Source of the DNA: DASQDT01 sp036380435
GTDB lineage: Bacteria; Acidobacteriota; Blastocatellia; Pyrinomonadales; Pyrinomonadaceae
NCBI GenBank assembly: GCA_036380435.1
Contig: DASVES010000224.1
Span: 1-13,307 of the forward strand
DNA: 13,307 nucleotides
Reading direction: 5' to 3'
Below, piece by piece: positions 12,130-13,307 of the stretch (its first letter is position 1; the number at the start of each line of letters is the position of its first letter). The notes below the pieces were generated by a model. The model searched no databases. It saw nothing but the letters and a program-made list of their open reading frames with translations, and was not told the DNA's origin. The position numbers were made by a program, and so were the translations under genes.

Positions 12130-12372
12130 ATGAGCACCAGAACTTTACGCGCCCATTTTGACGGCGAGCAGGTATGTCTGGATGAACCCGCCCAGCTGGA
12201 GCCGGGAACCAGGCTTATCATCACGGTCCTGCCGGGTAGGATTTTAGATAACGGCGATGAGGATTGGTCGCTCCTCTCGTTGGAAGGATTGGCCGGCGCC
12301 TACGGCAAGGATGAACCTGAATACCCTACTGAGCTAATTAAAGAATTGAATCCCAACTATGAAGGAAGGTGA
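12130..12372 (+). CDS. Antitoxin-like small protein upstream of a MazF/PemK-type toxin
   Basis: This 80-residue protein has an N-terminal beta-rich segment (TLRAHFDGEQVCLDEPAQLEPGTRLIITVLPG, 4-36) resembling the start of short antitoxins that position DNA- or partner-binding strands. A C-terminal helix plus extended tail (WSLLSLEGLAGAYG, then DEPEYPTELIKELNPNYEGR) fits the toxin-wrapping region of many such proteins. An upstream TTG would add seven residues; the ATG at 12130 is preferred, with AGGGATGGAAG just before it. Its stop codon overlaps the toxin start by 14 nt, a typical coupled toxin-antitoxin arrangement. The base composition is visibly less GC-rich than the neighbours, suggesting acquisition. 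The assignment rests on context and pattern. Confidence 0.72.
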   Translation: MSTRTLRAHFDGEQVCLDEPAQLEPGTRLIITVLPGRILDNGDEDWSLLSLEGLAGAYGKDEPEYPTELIKELNPNYEGR

Positions 12373-12702
12373 CTTAATCCTCACGCCGTTTTCGCAGGCA
12401 GACGGGGCCGTGAAGAATCGTCCGGCTGTCGTTTTGCGGGAGTTGCCGCCTTATCGTGACCTGCTCGTCTGCGGCGTTAGCACAAAAATCAACAGGTGAA
12501 AGACTTTGACGATATCATCGCCCCGACGGATGCAGACTTCCCGTCGAGTGGGCTAGTGTCGGAGTCAATAATACGTCTCGGTTTTCTGGCTGTGCTTCCG
12601 CGAAAAAGAGTCATAGGCGCAATCGGATCAATTTCATCTGACCGTCACAAACGTCTTCTAAAAATATTGTCGGCTTATCTGACCGCGAACATCGCCGACT
12701 AA
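12359..12702 (+). pseudogene. Frameshifted MazF/PemK-like toxin
   Basis: From ATG at 12359 the frame reads a typical PemK/MazF start (MKEGDLILTPF, KNRPAVVLREL, DLLVCGVSTKINR) for 46 codons, then stops at TGA 12497-12499. The rest of the protein continues in the -1 frame from 12496 (VKDFDDIIAP, SGLVSESIIRLGFLAVLPR, VIGAIGSISSDRHKRLLKIL) to 12702. The conserved Arg of the RPAVVL segment and the Ser/Thr of VST are in the first piece; the second half of the fold is in the other. One base (or four) appears to be missing between about 12484 and 12497, near an A5 run and a GG pair. Spliced length would be about 115 residues, the normal family size. It could be a true inactivation, a sequencing error or, less likely, a programmed shift. 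It overlaps the antitoxin gene by 14 nt. Confidence 0.82.
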
Positions 12703-12814
12703 AACCCTTCAACACCAAGTACAACCGACTCCTCGCTTTGGGCCGGAACGACGTGCGTCAATCCGGCGGCTATCTGAAACTCCCGATCAGATCAAACCTG
12801 TATAGGAGAAAATC

Positions 12815-13294
12815 ATGTCGGACAAAGTGAAACCCATCCCCGAGGGCTACCACAGCGTGACGCCTTACCTGTGCGTGAGCGACGCGGCCCGCGCCATCGA
12901 GTTCTACAAGGAGGCGTTCGGCGCAACCGAGGTCGGGCGCATGGAGGCGCCCGGCGGGAGGATCGGGCACGCCGAGATCAAGATCGGCGACTCGCACGTC
13001 ATGCTCGCCGACGAGTTTCCCGAAATCAACTTCCGCAGCCCGCAGACGCTGGGCGGCCCGACTGCTCAATTCATGATCTACGTCGAGGACGTTGACGCGC
13101 GCGTCGAGCAGGCGGTCGCCGCCGGCGCGAAGCTGGTGCGGCCCGTCAAGGATCAGTTCTACGGCGACCGCAGCGGCGGCGTGGAAGACCCCTTCGGCCA
13201 CTTCTGGTACATCTCCACGCGCATCGAGAACCTGACGCATGAAGAGGTGAAGAAGCGCAGCGACGCCGAGATAACGCAACACGCGGGAGCATGA
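12815..13294 (+). CDS. VOC-superfamily protein, PhnB/glyoxalase-like
   Basis: This 159-residue protein has the VOC fold: module one at about 12-66 (YHSVTPYLCVSDAARAIEFYKEAFGATEV, GHAEIKIGDSHVMLADE) and module two at about 83-137 (AQFMIYVEDVDARVEQAVAAGAKLV, then EDPFGHFWYISTR). A short charged C-terminal extension (ENLTHEEVKKR) follows. Sequence pattern and length match the widespread PhnB-like/glyoxalase-like group, whose members are mostly of unknown substrate. The ATG has AGGAG 7 nt upstream. It is complete within the window; the stop lies 13 bases before the end. The high GC content returns here after the lower-GC toxin-antitoxin locus, so the gene is probably native. The 112-nt gap before it (12703-12814) shows no other feature. 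Confidence 0.9.
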   Translation: MSDKVKPIPEGYHSVTPYLCVSDAARAIEFYKEAFGATEVGRMEAPGGRIGHAEIKIGDSHVMLADEFPEINFRSPQTLGGPTAQFMIYVEDVDARVEQAVAAGAKLVRPVKDQFYGDRSGGVEDPFGHFWYISTRIENLTHEEVKKRSDAEITQHAGA

Positions 13295-13307
13295 AGCGCG
13301 ACTGACC

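Noticed and set aside
12496..12702. Independent 68-residue gene starting at GTG 12496
   Set aside because: Its sequence is the second half of a MazF/PemK-like toxin continuing from the preceding frame, and no ribosome binding site precedes the GTG.

Overview
This is a GC-rich chromosomal window of about 13.3 kb. Most genes lie on the minus strand. They are preceded by clear AAGGAG-type ribosome binding sites and use a mix of ATG, GTG and TTG starts. Gene content (paired M16B peptidases, an S41 C-terminal processing protease, VOC proteins, a DUF1761 membrane protein, a Rad52-type annealing protein) fits a free-living soil-type bacterium. My tentative guess is Acidobacteriota (Blastocatellia-like); this is inference, as no rRNA or other phylogenetic marker is present.

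Layout: (1) 1-386 holds no supported protein gene, but has a candidate small structured RNA with its own promoter and a strong intrinsic terminator, then a heptad-repeat inverted repeat. (2) 387-3718 (minus) is a three-gene run: a zinc-binding M16B peptidase subunit, its zinc-site-less partner carrying the Arg/Tyr substrate-binding pair, and a small beta-rich hypothetical protein. (3) 3806-4261 (minus) is a small protein with a ribbon-helix-helix-like C-terminus. (4) 4629-6416 (plus) is a secreted S41 protease with a structured leader and a strong terminator. (5) 6497-9053 (minus) is a set of single genes: an isochorismatase-fold cysteine hydrolase, DUF1761, a secreted NTF2-like protein and a VOC protein. 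(6) 9234-11366 (minus) and 11581-12009 (plus) form a divergent recombination/regulation module: a coiled-coil small protein, a SWIM zinc finger-Rad52 fusion and a helix-turn-helix protein, opposite an XRE regulator. A perfect palindrome overlaps the minus-strand promoter. (7) 12130-12702 is a toxin-antitoxin pair whose MazF/PemK-like toxin is frameshifted. (8) 12815-13294 is a second VOC protein.

Two things stand out. First, four intergenic inverted repeats (262-385, 3742-3803, 8534-8638, 9783-9845) are each largely built from 7-nt words. The word differs between loci but is shared by the two arms of a locus, and each repeat begins within a few bases of the stop codon of a minus-strand gene. 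Second, the SWIM-Rad52 module has an internal start with a strong ribosome binding site that would release the Rad52 part alone, and it is divergently paired with an XRE regulator of the kind that usually sits beside an ImmA/IrrE peptidase, which is absent here. Together these suggest a small, possibly damage-responsive or mobile-element-derived, single-strand annealing system.
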